Below, in pieces: positions 19,552-28,680 of a DNA stretch of 53,458 nucleotides. The notes beneath the pieces were generated by a model, which was not told the DNA's origin, did no database searches, and saw only the letters and a program-made list of their open reading frames with translations. The translations under genes were made by a program, and so were the position numbers. The first letter of the stretch is position 1. The number at the start of each line of letters is the position of its first letter. The stretch is from Nanobdellati archaeon (GTDB taxonomy: Archaea; Nanobdellota; Nanobdellia; Woesearchaeales; GCA-2686295): positions 1 through 53,458 of the forward strand of contig JACNFY010000015.1 of the NCBI GenBank assembly GCA_014384375.1. Reading direction: 5' to 3'.

Positions 19552-19617
19552 ATGGCAGGCAAGAAAAAGAAGAAGTCCGTCTCTAAAGATGATGATGAGT
19601 CCTGTCCGTTCTGCTAA
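19552..19617 (+). CDS. Lys-rich CPFC microprotein 2 (21 aa)
   Basis: Hand translation MAGKKKKKSVSKDDDESCPFC*; RBS gaagaggtgg; leader and C-terminus match the 16427 ORF. Confidence 0.7.
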   Translation: MAGKKKKKSVSKDDDESCPFC

Positions 19618-19656
19618 AACCATGATTGGACGGGATGAGATTTGCGAGTGTGGGAG

Positions 19657-22353
19657 ATGGAGTTTTACAATCAGGCTGTAGAAGATGTTTTAGAATCATT
19701 AAATGTGAATCCTGATCAAGGATTAAGCACAGAGGAAGTTGAGAACAGAAGAAATATTCACGGGTCAAACGAATTAAAGAAGAAAAAGAAAACAAATCCT
19801 TTAGTTCTTTTCATAAACCAGTTCAGGAGTTTCATAATCTACATACTTCTTTTTGCAGTGGCTATATCAGCTATCTCAGGTGGATACACAGATGCTACAG
19901 TTATATTGATAATATTATTGTTCAATGCAGTCTTTGGTTTCATACAGGAGTTCAAAGCAGAGAAAGCCATCGAAGCTCTTAGGAAGATTTCAGGATTAAA
20001 TGCAAGAGTGCTCAGGAATGGTAAGGTAGAATTGGTTGATACCAAAGACATTGTAAGAGGGGATATAATACTTTTAGAAGAAGGAAACAAAGTTCCTGCT
20101 GATGCAAGGGTAATTGAATCAAATGAGATACATGTTTCCGAGGCATCGCTTACAGGAGAGTCTGTTCCTGTTGCAAAACATGAAGCTCTACTTCAAGGAA
20201 AGCTGGTTATACAGGACAGGAGGAACATGCTCTTTTCAGGGACAACGATCACAAGAGGAAGAGGAAAGGCAATAGTTACTTCTATTGGTATGGAGACCGA
20301 GATTGGAAGGATAGCTGAGATGATAACAGAGGTTGATGAAGAACTCACTCCATTACAGAAAAGGCTTGGTTCACTTGGCCGTAAGATAGGTTTGGTGACA
20401 ATACTTATATGTATTGTTGTATTTTTTGCAGGTGTTGCCAAGGAAGGGATTATTCCGATTCTTTTTTCACAAGGATTAGTTGAATTCGTATTTGCAGCTA
20501 AGGTGTGGTTCTTGACAGCTGTTTCATTAGCTGTTGCAGCTGTTCCTGAGGGCTTGCCAGCAATAGTTACTATAGCATTAGCTATTGGTGTCAGGAAAAT
20601 GGTTAAGAGAAATGCCCTTATAAGAAGACTGCCTTCAGTAGAGACTCTTGGAGAGGCAACAGTGATATGTTCTGATAAGACAGGAACCCTAACAAGAAAT
20701 GAGATGACTGTGAGGACTGCTTATACGAATCTAAAGCAGATAGATGTCGAGGGAGAGGGTTACGACATAAAAGGCAAGGTTCTTTCTTTAGGAGAGCCGA
20801 TTGATAAAGAAAGCGAGCTAATTTTCAAGATTGGAGCTCTATGCAACAATGCATCGTTAGAGGTACACAAAAAAAAGATTAATGTCACAGGAGACCCGAC
20901 AGAATTAGCTTTGTTAGTAAGCGCTGAAAAAATCGGGATTAAAACCAAGAAAATAAGTAAATCTTGGAACAGGATAGCAGAGAAGCCTTTTGATTCTGTA
21001 AGAAAGATGATGAGCACTGTCAATGTTGATCCTGAAACAGGAAGAAGCTATGTCTTTGCTAAGGGAGCTCCTGAACATGTTCTGGAGAAATGTGATAGGA
21101 TAATAATAAACGGAAATATCAGGAAACTCACTCCTGAGGACAAGGAACATATACTTGTCAGGAATGAGGAATTTGCAAAGCAGGCTTTAAGAGTGTTAGG
21201 ATTCGCTTACAAGAAACATCATAAAGGAGAGGAACTGGAAAAGAACTTGATATTTGTAGGTTTGCAGGGCATGATAGACCCTCCTCATCACGAAGTAAAA
21301 GACGCTATAAAAAGATGCGAGGAAGCTGGCATAAGGGTCATCATGATAACTGGTGATAACAGGCATACAGCTGAGGCCATAGCAAGAGAGATAGGTATTG
21401 AAGCAGAGTCAATGGATGGTCCGGAGTTCTCGAAACTATCAGAGCCAGAACAGGCAAAGGCTATTGAGAGGGTTTCAATATTCTCAAGGGTTGAGCCAAG
21501 CCATAAAATGATCATAATAAAATTATTAGAGCGCAAGGGGGAGGTTGTTGCAATGACTGGTGACGGCGTCAACGATGCTCCAGCTATAAAGAGAGCTGAC
21601 CTTGGTATCTCGATGGGTATTACAGGCACAGATGTTGCCAAGGAGTCAAGTGATATGGTGTTATTGGATGATAATTTTACAAGTATAGTGAACTCGGTGG
21701 AGGAAGGCAGGGGTATTTATGAGAATATAAGGAAATTCGTCAATTATCTGCTGTCATGTAATCTTGGAGAAGTATTTGTGATATTCTTTGCAATACTGTT
21801 TGGTTGGCCTTTGCCGATGACAGCTATAATGTTGTTATGGCTAAATCTTGTTACAGATGGCTTACCAGCGCTTGCTTTGAGTGTTGATCCTAACCCTACT
21901 GATTTGATGAAGAGACCTCCGAAGAAAACTAAAGAAGGCATTATGAACAAGCAAATAATGTTTCACATAATCTATGTTTCTGTACTGATAACAATTGGCG
22001 TACTATCCTTATTTTATTGGGGTATAAATCACTATCAAGGCACTGAGAATTATATGGACAAGATACAGACATTAGCTTTCACAACAATTGTAATTCTTGA
22101 ATTGGTTAGGTTACAAGCCATAAGATCTGAGTATAGATTAGGAATGTTCAGCAACAAGTATTTAGTGTTAGCGGTTATCACTTCTTTACTATTGCAGTTG
22201 TTAATAATTTATACTCCTCTAAATGTCTTCTTTGGCACAGTTTATCTATCACTAACTGATTGGGTGATGATAATAGTAGTCAGTGCAGCGGTTTTAGTGA
22301 TGGATGTCTTTGGACAAGCCTTGAGAAACAGAATGAATTTGTTGAGGGCTTAG
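19657..22353 (+). CDS. P-type cation-transporting ATPase (P2-type, Ca2+-like)
   Basis: SLTGESVPV, PEGLPAIVTIALAIG, CSDKTGTLTRNEMT, TGDGVNDAPAIKRAD. Confidence 0.95.
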   Translation: MEFYNQAVEDVLESLNVNPDQGLSTEEVENRRNIHGSNELKKKKKTNPLVLFINQFRSFIIYILLFAVAISAISGGYTDATVILIILLFNAVFGFIQEFKAEKAIEALRKISGLNARVLRNGKVELVDTKDIVRGDIILLEEGNKVPADARVIESNEIHVSEASLTGESVPVAKHEALLQGKLVIQDRRNMLFSGTTITRGRGKAIVTSIGMETEIGRIAEMITEVDEELTPLQKRLGSLGRKIGLVTILICIVVFFAGVAKEGIIPILFSQGLVEFVFAAKVWFLTAVSLAVAAVPEGLPAIVTIALAIGVRKMVKRNALIRRLPSVETLGEATVICSDKTGTLTRNEMTVRTAYTNLKQIDVEGEGYDIKGKVLSLGEPIDKESELIFKIGALCNNASLEVHKKKINVTGDPTELALLVSAEKIGIKTKKISKSWNRIAEKPFDSVRKMMSTVNVDPETGRSYVFAKGAPEHVLEKCDRIIINGNIRKLTPEDKEHILVRNEEFAKQALRVLGFAYKKHHKGEELEKNLIFVGLQGMIDPPHHEVKDAIKRCEEAGIRVIMITGDNRHTAEAIAREIGIEAESMDGPEFSKLSEPEQAKAIERVSIFSRVEPSHKMIIIKLLERKGEVVAMTGDGVNDAPAIKRADLGISMGITGTDVAKESSDMVLLDDNFTSIVNSVEEGRGIYENIRKFVNYLLSCNLGEVFVIFFAILFGWPLPMTAIMLLWLNLVTDGLPALALSVDPNPTDLMKRPPKKTKEGIMNKQIMFHIIYVSVLITIGVLSLFYWGINHYQGTENYMDKIQTLAFTTIVILELVRLQAIRSEYRLGMFSNKYLVLAVITSLLLQLLIIYTPLNVFFGTVYLSLTDWVMIIVVSAAVLVMDVFGQALRNRMNLLRA

Positions 22354-22414
22354 TTTTTCCCGAAAAGTTTATATACTTTATATCTAAAATTTCTAATTGG
22401 AAAAGAGGTGTTGC

Positions 22415-24823
22415 ATGGATAAGGATGAAGAGTTCATTCTATGGTTTGACCAGACAGGCATTGAAGATGTTGGGCTAGTAGGCGGGAAGAATGCATCTTT
22501 AGGTGAGATGTACAAGAATCTGTCTGAGAAAGGTGTTCGTGTGCCTAACGGTTTCTCAGTGACAGCTTATTCTTATCATTATCTTCTAGACAAGGAAGAT
22601 TTAAGAGCTAAGGTTAGGTATGCCTTGTCAGGACTTAACACCCATGACATAAAGGGTTTACAGGAAAAAGGACACAAGGTTAGACAGTTGATAAGGAACA
22701 CAGAGTTACCGCCGGAACTTAGAGAAGCTATAGTCACTGCTTACCATAATCTCTGCAAACAATACGGGCCAAATACCGATGTAGCCGTTCGTAGCTCTGC
22801 AACAGCAGAGGACTTGCCAGATGCAAGTTTTGCAGGACAGCAAGAAACCTATCTTAACATAAGAGGTGAAGAGCAACTGATAGATGCTTGCAGGAAATGT
22901 TTTGCATCGTTGTTTACGAACAGAGCAATAAGTTATCGTGAAGATAAAAACTTTGACCATTTCTCAATTGGTTTGAGCATTGGAGTGCAGAAGATGGTAC
23001 GCTCAGACCAAGCATGCGCGGGTGTGATGTTCTCAATAGATACAGAGTCTGGTTTTAAGGATGCAATATTCATAACAGCCGCTTACGGGTTAGGAGAGAA
23101 TGTTGTCCAAGGAGCGGTGAATCCTGACGAGTTCTATGTTCACAAACCAACTCTCAAGCAGGGGTTCAGGCCGATAATCATGAAGAAGGTTGGCAGGAAA
23201 GCCATCAAGATGATATACACTCATGATACCAAACATCCGACAAAGAATGTTAGTGTTTCACAACATGATCGCAAGGTTTTTTGTATCAATGATGATGAAG
23301 TGTTGGAATTAGCAAAGATGGCTCAGATCATCGAGGATCATTACTCTGAAAAAGCAGGTCATTTCAAGCCAATGGATATGGAGTGGGCAAAAGATGGTGT
23401 TACAGGCAACTTGTTCATTGTCCAGGCGAGGCCTGAGACAGTTCATTCCCAGAAGGATTTCAATGTGCTTAAAACTTATAAGTTGAATGGTGAAGGTGAG
23501 ATACTGATAACTGGGAAATCAGTTGGTGCCAAGATTGGAAAAGGAGATGCTCATATCATAAAAGATGCTCATAAGATTCATGAGTTTAAAAAAGGAGAGG
23601 TGTTGGTTACAGATATGACTGACCCTGACTGGGAGCCGATAATGAAGATAGCCTCAGCAATTGTTACCAACAGAGGTGGCAGGACTTGTCACGCAGCGAT
23701 TATCAGCAGGGAGTTAGGCATACCTTGTGTTGTTGGCACAAAGACTGCTACAGAAGTAGTACCTCCGCGTGAGGATGTAACTGTTGACTGCTCGCAAGGA
23801 GCTGAAGGTCATGTCTACAGAGGCTTGTTAGACTTTGAGATTGAGGAGACAAAGCTTGACTCAATACCAAAAACAAAAACAAAGATTATGATGAATCTTG
23901 CAGAGCCTGATCAGGCCTTTGAGCAAAGCTTTATTCCAAATGAAGGTGTTGGATTGGCAAGAGAGGAGTTTGTTATAAACTCTTACATTAAAATTCATCC
24001 TTTGGCATTGCTGAGATTTCATGAAGTTCATGATCCTGATGTGAGGAAGAAGATCGAGGATATCACTTATGGTTATGAGGATAAAGTCGCTTTTTTTGTT
24101 GATAAGTTAGCAGAGGGTATTGGGATGATTGGTGCTGCTTTCTATCCAAAGAAAGTTATTGTTAGGTTGTCAGATTTCAAATCGAATGAGTATGCTAACT
24201 TGATTGGCGGTAAACAGTTTGAGCCAGAAGAGGACAATCCTATGATTGGATGGAGAGGTGCCTCTCGTTATTATGATGAGAACTATAAAGAAGCGTTTGG
24301 TTTGGAATGCAGGGCTTTCTTGAAAGTTAGGAATGAGATGGGTTTGACAAATGTTGAAGTGATGATACCATTTCCAAGAACAGTTGAAGAAGTACAGAAA
24401 GTGAAAGCTGTGATGGCTGACTATGGCCTGAAGCAAGGCGAAAATGGTTTGAAGATTATAGGTATGTGTGAAATACCTTCAAATGTTATCTTGGCAGAAG
24501 AATTCTTGAAAGAAGTTGATGGCTTCTCAATTGGAACCAATGATTTAACCCAGCTGACTTTAGGAGTTGATAGAGATTCTGAACTAGTTGCGCATGTGTA
24601 TGATGAAAGAAATGAGGCAGTGAAGAAACTCGTTAAGCAAGTCATAGAGGTCTGCAACAAGAAGAAGAAATATATAGGTATCTGCGGACAAGCTCCTTCT
24701 GATTATCAAGAATTTGCAGAGTTTGTTGTTGAATGTGGAATACAAACTATGAGCTTGAATCCAGATACTGTGATAAAAACAACTTTGGCAATTGCAGAAC
24801 TTGAGAAGAAGTTAGGGATTTAG
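22415..24823 (+). CDS. ppsA: Phosphoenolpyruvate synthase
   Basis: GGKNASLGEMY, RSSATAEDLPDASFAGQQETYLN, GGRTCHAAIISRELGIPCVVGT, GTNDLTQLTLGVDRDS. Confidence 0.96.
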   Translation: MDKDEEFILWFDQTGIEDVGLVGGKNASLGEMYKNLSEKGVRVPNGFSVTAYSYHYLLDKEDLRAKVRYALSGLNTHDIKGLQEKGHKVRQLIRNTELPPELREAIVTAYHNLCKQYGPNTDVAVRSSATAEDLPDASFAGQQETYLNIRGEEQLIDACRKCFASLFTNRAISYREDKNFDHFSIGLSIGVQKMVRSDQACAGVMFSIDTESGFKDAIFITAAYGLGENVVQGAVNPDEFYVHKPTLKQGFRPIIMKKVGRKAIKMIYTHDTKHPTKNVSVSQHDRKVFCINDDEVLELAKMAQIIEDHYSEKAGHFKPMDMEWAKDGVTGNLFIVQARPETVHSQKDFNVLKTYKLNGEGEILITGKSVGAKIGKGDAHIIKDAHKIHEFKKGEVLVTDMTDPDWEPIMKIASAIVTNRGGRTCHAAIISRELGIPCVVGTKTATEVVPPREDVTVDCSQGAEGHVYRGLLDFEIEETKLDSIPKTKTKIMMNLAEPDQAFEQSFIPNEGVGLAREEFVINSYIKIHPLALLRFHEVHDPDVRKKIEDITYGYEDKVAFFVDKLAEGIGMIGAAFYPKKVIVRLSDFKSNEYANLIGGKQFEPEEDNPMIGWRGASRYYDENYKEAFGLECRAFLKVRNEMGLTNVEVMIPFPRTVEEVQKVKAVMADYGLKQGENGLKIIGMCEIPSNVILAEEFLKEVDGFSIGTNDLTQLTLGVDRDSELVAHVYDERNEAVKKLVKQVIEVCNKKKKYIGICGQAPSDYQEFAEFVVECGIQTMSLNPDTVIKTTLAIAELEKKLGI

Positions 24824-25246
24824 TTTTTTTATAACACCTTTGTCAGCATTTACTTCTATCTTGTCACCTGTCTTTAGAATCTTAGTTGCGTTCTTCACGC
24901 CAACGATGCATGGAACATTAAATTCTCTTGAAATAATGCCTGCATGTGATGTTATGCCACCCATCTCTGTGATAATAGCTGCTGATTTTCTCATCACTGG
25001 AACAAAATCAGCACTTGTAGCAGGTGCAATCAAGATTCCCCCTTTCTCAAACTTCTTCAAGGTGCTTGAGCTTTTAGCTACAAAAGCCTTTCCAACTGCT
25101 TTTCCAAGAGATGCAGGTGTTCCTTTGAGAGTTGAGGTTTTTTGAACACTGGTCTTTGATTGTATATACTTCCAAGCCCAATCAGCTTCTTTTCCAGTGA
25201 AAATGAAACGATCCTTATCAGATACGTAGTAAAATGTTAGTCTCAA
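24812..25246 (-). CDS. Stand-alone PEP-utilising enzyme mobile (phosphohistidine swivelling) domain, possibly N-terminally disrupted
   Basis: GKAVGKAFV...MGGITSHAGIISREFNVPCIVGVKNAT; convergent 12-nt overlap with ppsA; non-ATG start with coding-like sequence upstream in another frame. Confidence 0.75.
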   Translation of the reverse strand: MRLTFYYVSDKDRFIFTGKEADWAWKYIQSKTSVQKTSTLKGTPASLGKAVGKAFVAKSSSTLKKFEKGGILIAPATSADFVPVMRKSAAIITEMGGITSHAGIISREFNVPCIVGVKNATKILKTGDKIEVNADKGVIKKLNP

Positions 25247-25457
25247 CCTGTCTTTTATTAGTTTCTTTGGAATTCTCTTGAAGTTTCGTAGATATTATCT
25301 AGAAGCGGCCAGTTCCCGGACCAAAACCACACCCAATCCAGTGATTTTATCTCTTGTCTGATGTTTTTCATAGTTTCCTCTCTGAATAGCTTGTTCTTTC
25401 TGGATTAATAAATTTTTGCGTAAATTTTAATAATAATCTCTAACTACTTATTCAGAA

Positions 25458-26171
25458 ATGAATTCAAAAGATAAGAAAAAAGTAGCTTTTTGGGATTTTG
25501 ATAATACTGTATGGGGTGCTTACAGTGCTGATCAGTTTCTTTCATATCTTTATGTGAGTGGTGTTTTTTCAGGGCCACTCAGAGATCAAATACAGGAATT
25601 AGTTATTCAATACTCAAAAGATGAAATTGATTACAACACCTTGTGCTTTCGTTTTGGTGGGTTATGGGGTGTTGGATTTTGGGGTTTGTCAGTACAGAGA
25701 GTTAATGAAATAGCAGAAGAGTTAGTGAACATAGAGTATAATAATTGCATGCATTCTTCAACACCTGTATTGATAGATTTGTTAAAGGAAAAGGGTTATG
25801 ATAACATAATAATGTCTCTTGGACCAAGCGAGGTTGTTGAACGTGTTGGAAGCAGGTTAGGGGTAGATGGCATTTTTAGTGCTAAGCTAACAACCTCAAA
25901 TGGTGTTTATACTGGTTCGTTAGAATCCACAATCCACTATATAGATGGAAAGAAAAATTGTGTGAGGAGAATTAAGGACTCCGGAAAGTATGACTGGCAT
26001 AGATCAATGGCTTTAGGAGACTCTCCTAATGATATAGGGATGCTTGAAATGGTTGAAATTCCAATAATTCTAAATCCGACACATAACATTGAAGAGGTAG
26101 TTGAACAGTATAACTGGCCTGTATTTGACGATGAGAATGCTGTTGAAGGGCTTAGAGGAATATTGTCTTAA
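25458..26171 (+). CDS. HAD-superfamily phosphatase
   Basis: VAFWDFDNTVWG motif I, GDSPNDIGMLE motif IV. Confidence 0.85.
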   Translation: MNSKDKKKVAFWDFDNTVWGAYSADQFLSYLYVSGVFSGPLRDQIQELVIQYSKDEIDYNTLCFRFGGLWGVGFWGLSVQRVNEIAEELVNIEYNNCMHSSTPVLIDLLKEKGYDNIIMSLGPSEVVERVGSRLGVDGIFSAKLTTSNGVYTGSLESTIHYIDGKKNCVRRIKDSGKYDWHRSMALGDSPNDIGMLEMVEIPIILNPTHNIEEVVEQYNWPVFDDENAVEGLRGILS

Positions 26172-26220
26172 ATTTTTTTTATCAAAACTTATATATACCA
26201 GTAACCCATTATTTCTAAAT

Positions 26221-27441
26221 ATGCATGGAATAAAAGAGGTGATTGGTAGGCAGGTTCTTGACTCTAGAGGCAATCCTACTGTTGAGGCAGAAGTGTTTAC
26301 AGAGAACTATTCAGCTCGTGCTATAGTTCCTTCAGGAGCGAGCACTGGAGTACATGAAGCTCTTGAGTTAAGAGATGGTGGTAAAGCATATCTTGGCAAA
26401 GGAGTATTGAAAGCTGTTGAAAACATCAAAAAGATAAAAAAGTTTCTAATTGGCAGGAGTGTTCTAAAGCAGGAGGACATAGACTTCATAATGCTACAAT
26501 TCGATGGTACTGAGAATAAAAGTCGTTACGGAGCCAATGCAATACTTTCTGTGAGCATGGCTTGTGCGCGATTAGCAGCTATCGAGGAAAAGCAGCATTT
26601 GTTTGAGTACCTGAACACTCTAGCAGAGAGAAAGATGAAGATGCCAACGCCTTTCATGAACGTTATCAATGGAGGTCTGCATGCTGATAACAATCTTGAC
26701 TTCCAGGAGTACATGATTGTTCCGCAAGGAAAAACATTTTCAGAGTCTCTTAGAATGGGTACAGAGATTTATCATGAGTTGAAGGAGGTTCTTAAACATA
26801 AACATTCTTTCACAGGTGTTGGTGATGAAGGAGGATTTGCACCTAATCTAAAAGATCATGAAGAGCCTTTAAAACTTATTATGAGAGCAGCAAAGGATCT
26901 TGGCTATGAGAAGAACATGAAACTAGCAATAGATGTTGCGGCCTCTGACATTATGAAAAAGGACAGGTATATTATTGATGGCAAATCATATTCTGCGGCA
27001 AAACTATTTGATTTATACACTGATCTGATGAAAAAGTATCCGATAATTTCAATCGAGGATCCTTTTCATGAGGATGATTTCAAGGATTTTGCAGAGTTTA
27101 CAAAGAAATTCGGAGACAAGATAAGGATTGTTGGTGATGATTTCTTAGTCACAAGTGTTAATAGAATAAAGCATGCTCTGGATGTAGGTGCGTGCAACAC
27201 TCTGTTGTTGAAAGTCAACCAGATAGGAACATTGACAGAAGCTATAAAAGCAGCAAACCTAGCTTTCAGAAACAACTGGGGAGTTATGGTTAGTCACAGA
27301 AGTGGGGATACAGAGGATTCTTTCATAGCAGATCTTGCTGTAGGGCTTGGTTGCGGAATGATAAAAACTGGTGCTCCATGTAGAGGAGAGAGGACTGCAA
27401 AGTACAATCAGTTGTTGAGAATTGAGGAATTACTCAAATAA
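26221..27441 (+). CDS. eno: Enolase
   Basis: REVLDSRGNP-like GRQVLDSRGNPTVEAEV, SIEDPFHEDD, VSHRSGDTEDSFIADLAVG; start moved to the ATG at 26221. Confidence 0.97.
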   Translation: MHGIKEVIGRQVLDSRGNPTVEAEVFTENYSARAIVPSGASTGVHEALELRDGGKAYLGKGVLKAVENIKKIKKFLIGRSVLKQEDIDFIMLQFDGTENKSRYGANAILSVSMACARLAAIEEKQHLFEYLNTLAERKMKMPTPFMNVINGGLHADNNLDFQEYMIVPQGKTFSESLRMGTEIYHELKEVLKHKHSFTGVGDEGGFAPNLKDHEEPLKLIMRAAKDLGYEKNMKLAIDVAASDIMKKDRYIIDGKSYSAAKLFDLYTDLMKKYPIISIEDPFHEDDFKDFAEFTKKFGDKIRIVGDDFLVTSVNRIKHALDVGACNTLLLKVNQIGTLTEAIKAANLAFRNNWGVMVSHRSGDTEDSFIADLAVGLGCGMIKTGAPCRGERTAKYNQLLRIEELLK

Positions 27442-27481
27442 TTAGAAAAATATATTAATTCTAAGTATCATAAATGGATAT

Positions 27482-28060
27482 ATGGCTACTGTTCTGCGTC
27501 CTAACATCAAAAAAATTTTTCTGATGAATCTATTAAAGGTGCTCTCAGCAGTCGTGATATTAGTTGTTATCCTAGTTATGCTGCAGTTCACAGTTGGTTT
27601 GAGTATTTTCAATGAGATATTCTCAACTTTTGGATTTGCTATTGAAGGAGCAGCTGCTTTGCAATGGTTGATATTAGCAATCCTAGTAGTTGCAGTGTTA
27701 GTGCTTGGAGCTGGTTATTTCTCTATAATGAATGTAAAGTATGAGTTCTATGATGACAAGTTGACATACTACAGGAGTGCTATGTTGATATTCAGGAGCT
27801 CTACAGATGTCTCTTATCAGAACATTTCAAGAGTTACATATGAAAATAATGGTTTCTTTGAGGGACTGTTCAATACAGGAACTGTGATTCTTGACTTAAG
27901 CGCACTAGGTGAGAAGGAACTGAGAATGGGTTTTATGGATAACCCGGCTGAAGTGGCTAAGTACATACAAGACATCTTGAGATCATACAATCTGAAAGCA
28001 CAGGCAGAGTACACAGAGAGATACAAACTGAAGAACATACTTGATAGAGGTGGGCTCTAG
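27482..28060 (+). CDS. Membrane protein with bacterial-type PH domain
   Basis: Two TM, then VKYEFYDDKLTYYRSAMLIFRSSTDVSYQNISRVTYENN...GTVILDL. Confidence 0.75.
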   Translation: MATVLRPNIKKIFLMNLLKVLSAVVILVVILVMLQFTVGLSIFNEIFSTFGFAIEGAAALQWLILAILVVAVLVLGAGYFSIMNVKYEFYDDKLTYYRSAMLIFRSSTDVSYQNISRVTYENNGFFEGLFNTGTVILDLSALGEKELRMGFMDNPAEVAKYIQDILRSYNLKAQAEYTERYKLKNILDRGGL

Positions 28061-28103
28061 AAGTATCACAAATTTTATAAACTAGAAATAACAATTCTAC
28101 AAC

Positions 28104-28400
28104 ATGGTCAAGAAAGAAGATATCTTAAAGGCTTTGAAAAAAGTTAATGATCCTGAGATGGGTATTAACATTGTTGATCTTGGGCTCATATATAACGTTG
28201 GAATTAAGAGTGGAATAGTAAACGTGGATATGACCTTAACATCACCTGGTTGCCCTATTGCCCCTCAGCTAATGGCCGAATCAGAGGAGAGCATTATAAA
28301 GGTAAAAGGTGTGAAAAAGGTAAAGATAGAATTCGTATTTGATCCTCCATGGACTCCTGAGAAGATGTCTGACAGGGCAAAAATGGAATTAGGTATCTAG
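28104..28400 (+). CDS. MIP18/DUF59 family Fe-S assembly protein
   Basis: KVNDPEMGINIVDLGLIYNV...MTLTSPGCPIAPQL....FDPPWTPEKMSD. Confidence 0.92.
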   Translation: MVKKEDILKALKKVNDPEMGINIVDLGLIYNVGIKSGIVNVDMTLTSPGCPIAPQLMAESEESIIKVKGVKKVKIEFVFDPPWTPEKMSDRAKMELGI

Positions 28401-28591
28401 ATTTTTTCTTCAAACTCTTTCTTCAACTCGCACACAAGCAAGAATGCTTTGTGTAAGTCATCTATTATTCTATCACAAACTCTGCTTCTCTTTATCTCGT
28501 CATCGAACTCTTTTGCTTCTAGAGTATTAACTTCAGAAATAACACTTTTCAACAAACCACGAACCTTTTCATGCCTGTGCATTAAACCCAC
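28397..28591 (-). CDS. Small conserved-looking helical protein
   Basis: 64 aa; convergent with the DUF59 gene; charged helical composition. Confidence 0.5.
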   Translation of the reverse strand: MGLMHRHEKVRGLLKSVISEVNTLEAKEFDDEIKRSRVCDRIIDDLHKAFLLVCELKKEFEEKI

Positions 28592-28680
28592 CCAATTGTG
28601 TAATTATAGAAGACTTTGGAGTATTTAAACATTGTGTATTCTTGTTTAAAAATAATAAAGAAAAAAATTGGAGAGGCGAC

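Noticed and set aside
21288-21641. 117-aa minus-strand ORF in the second P-type ATPase
   Set aside because: Shadow ORF over conserved ATPase motifs
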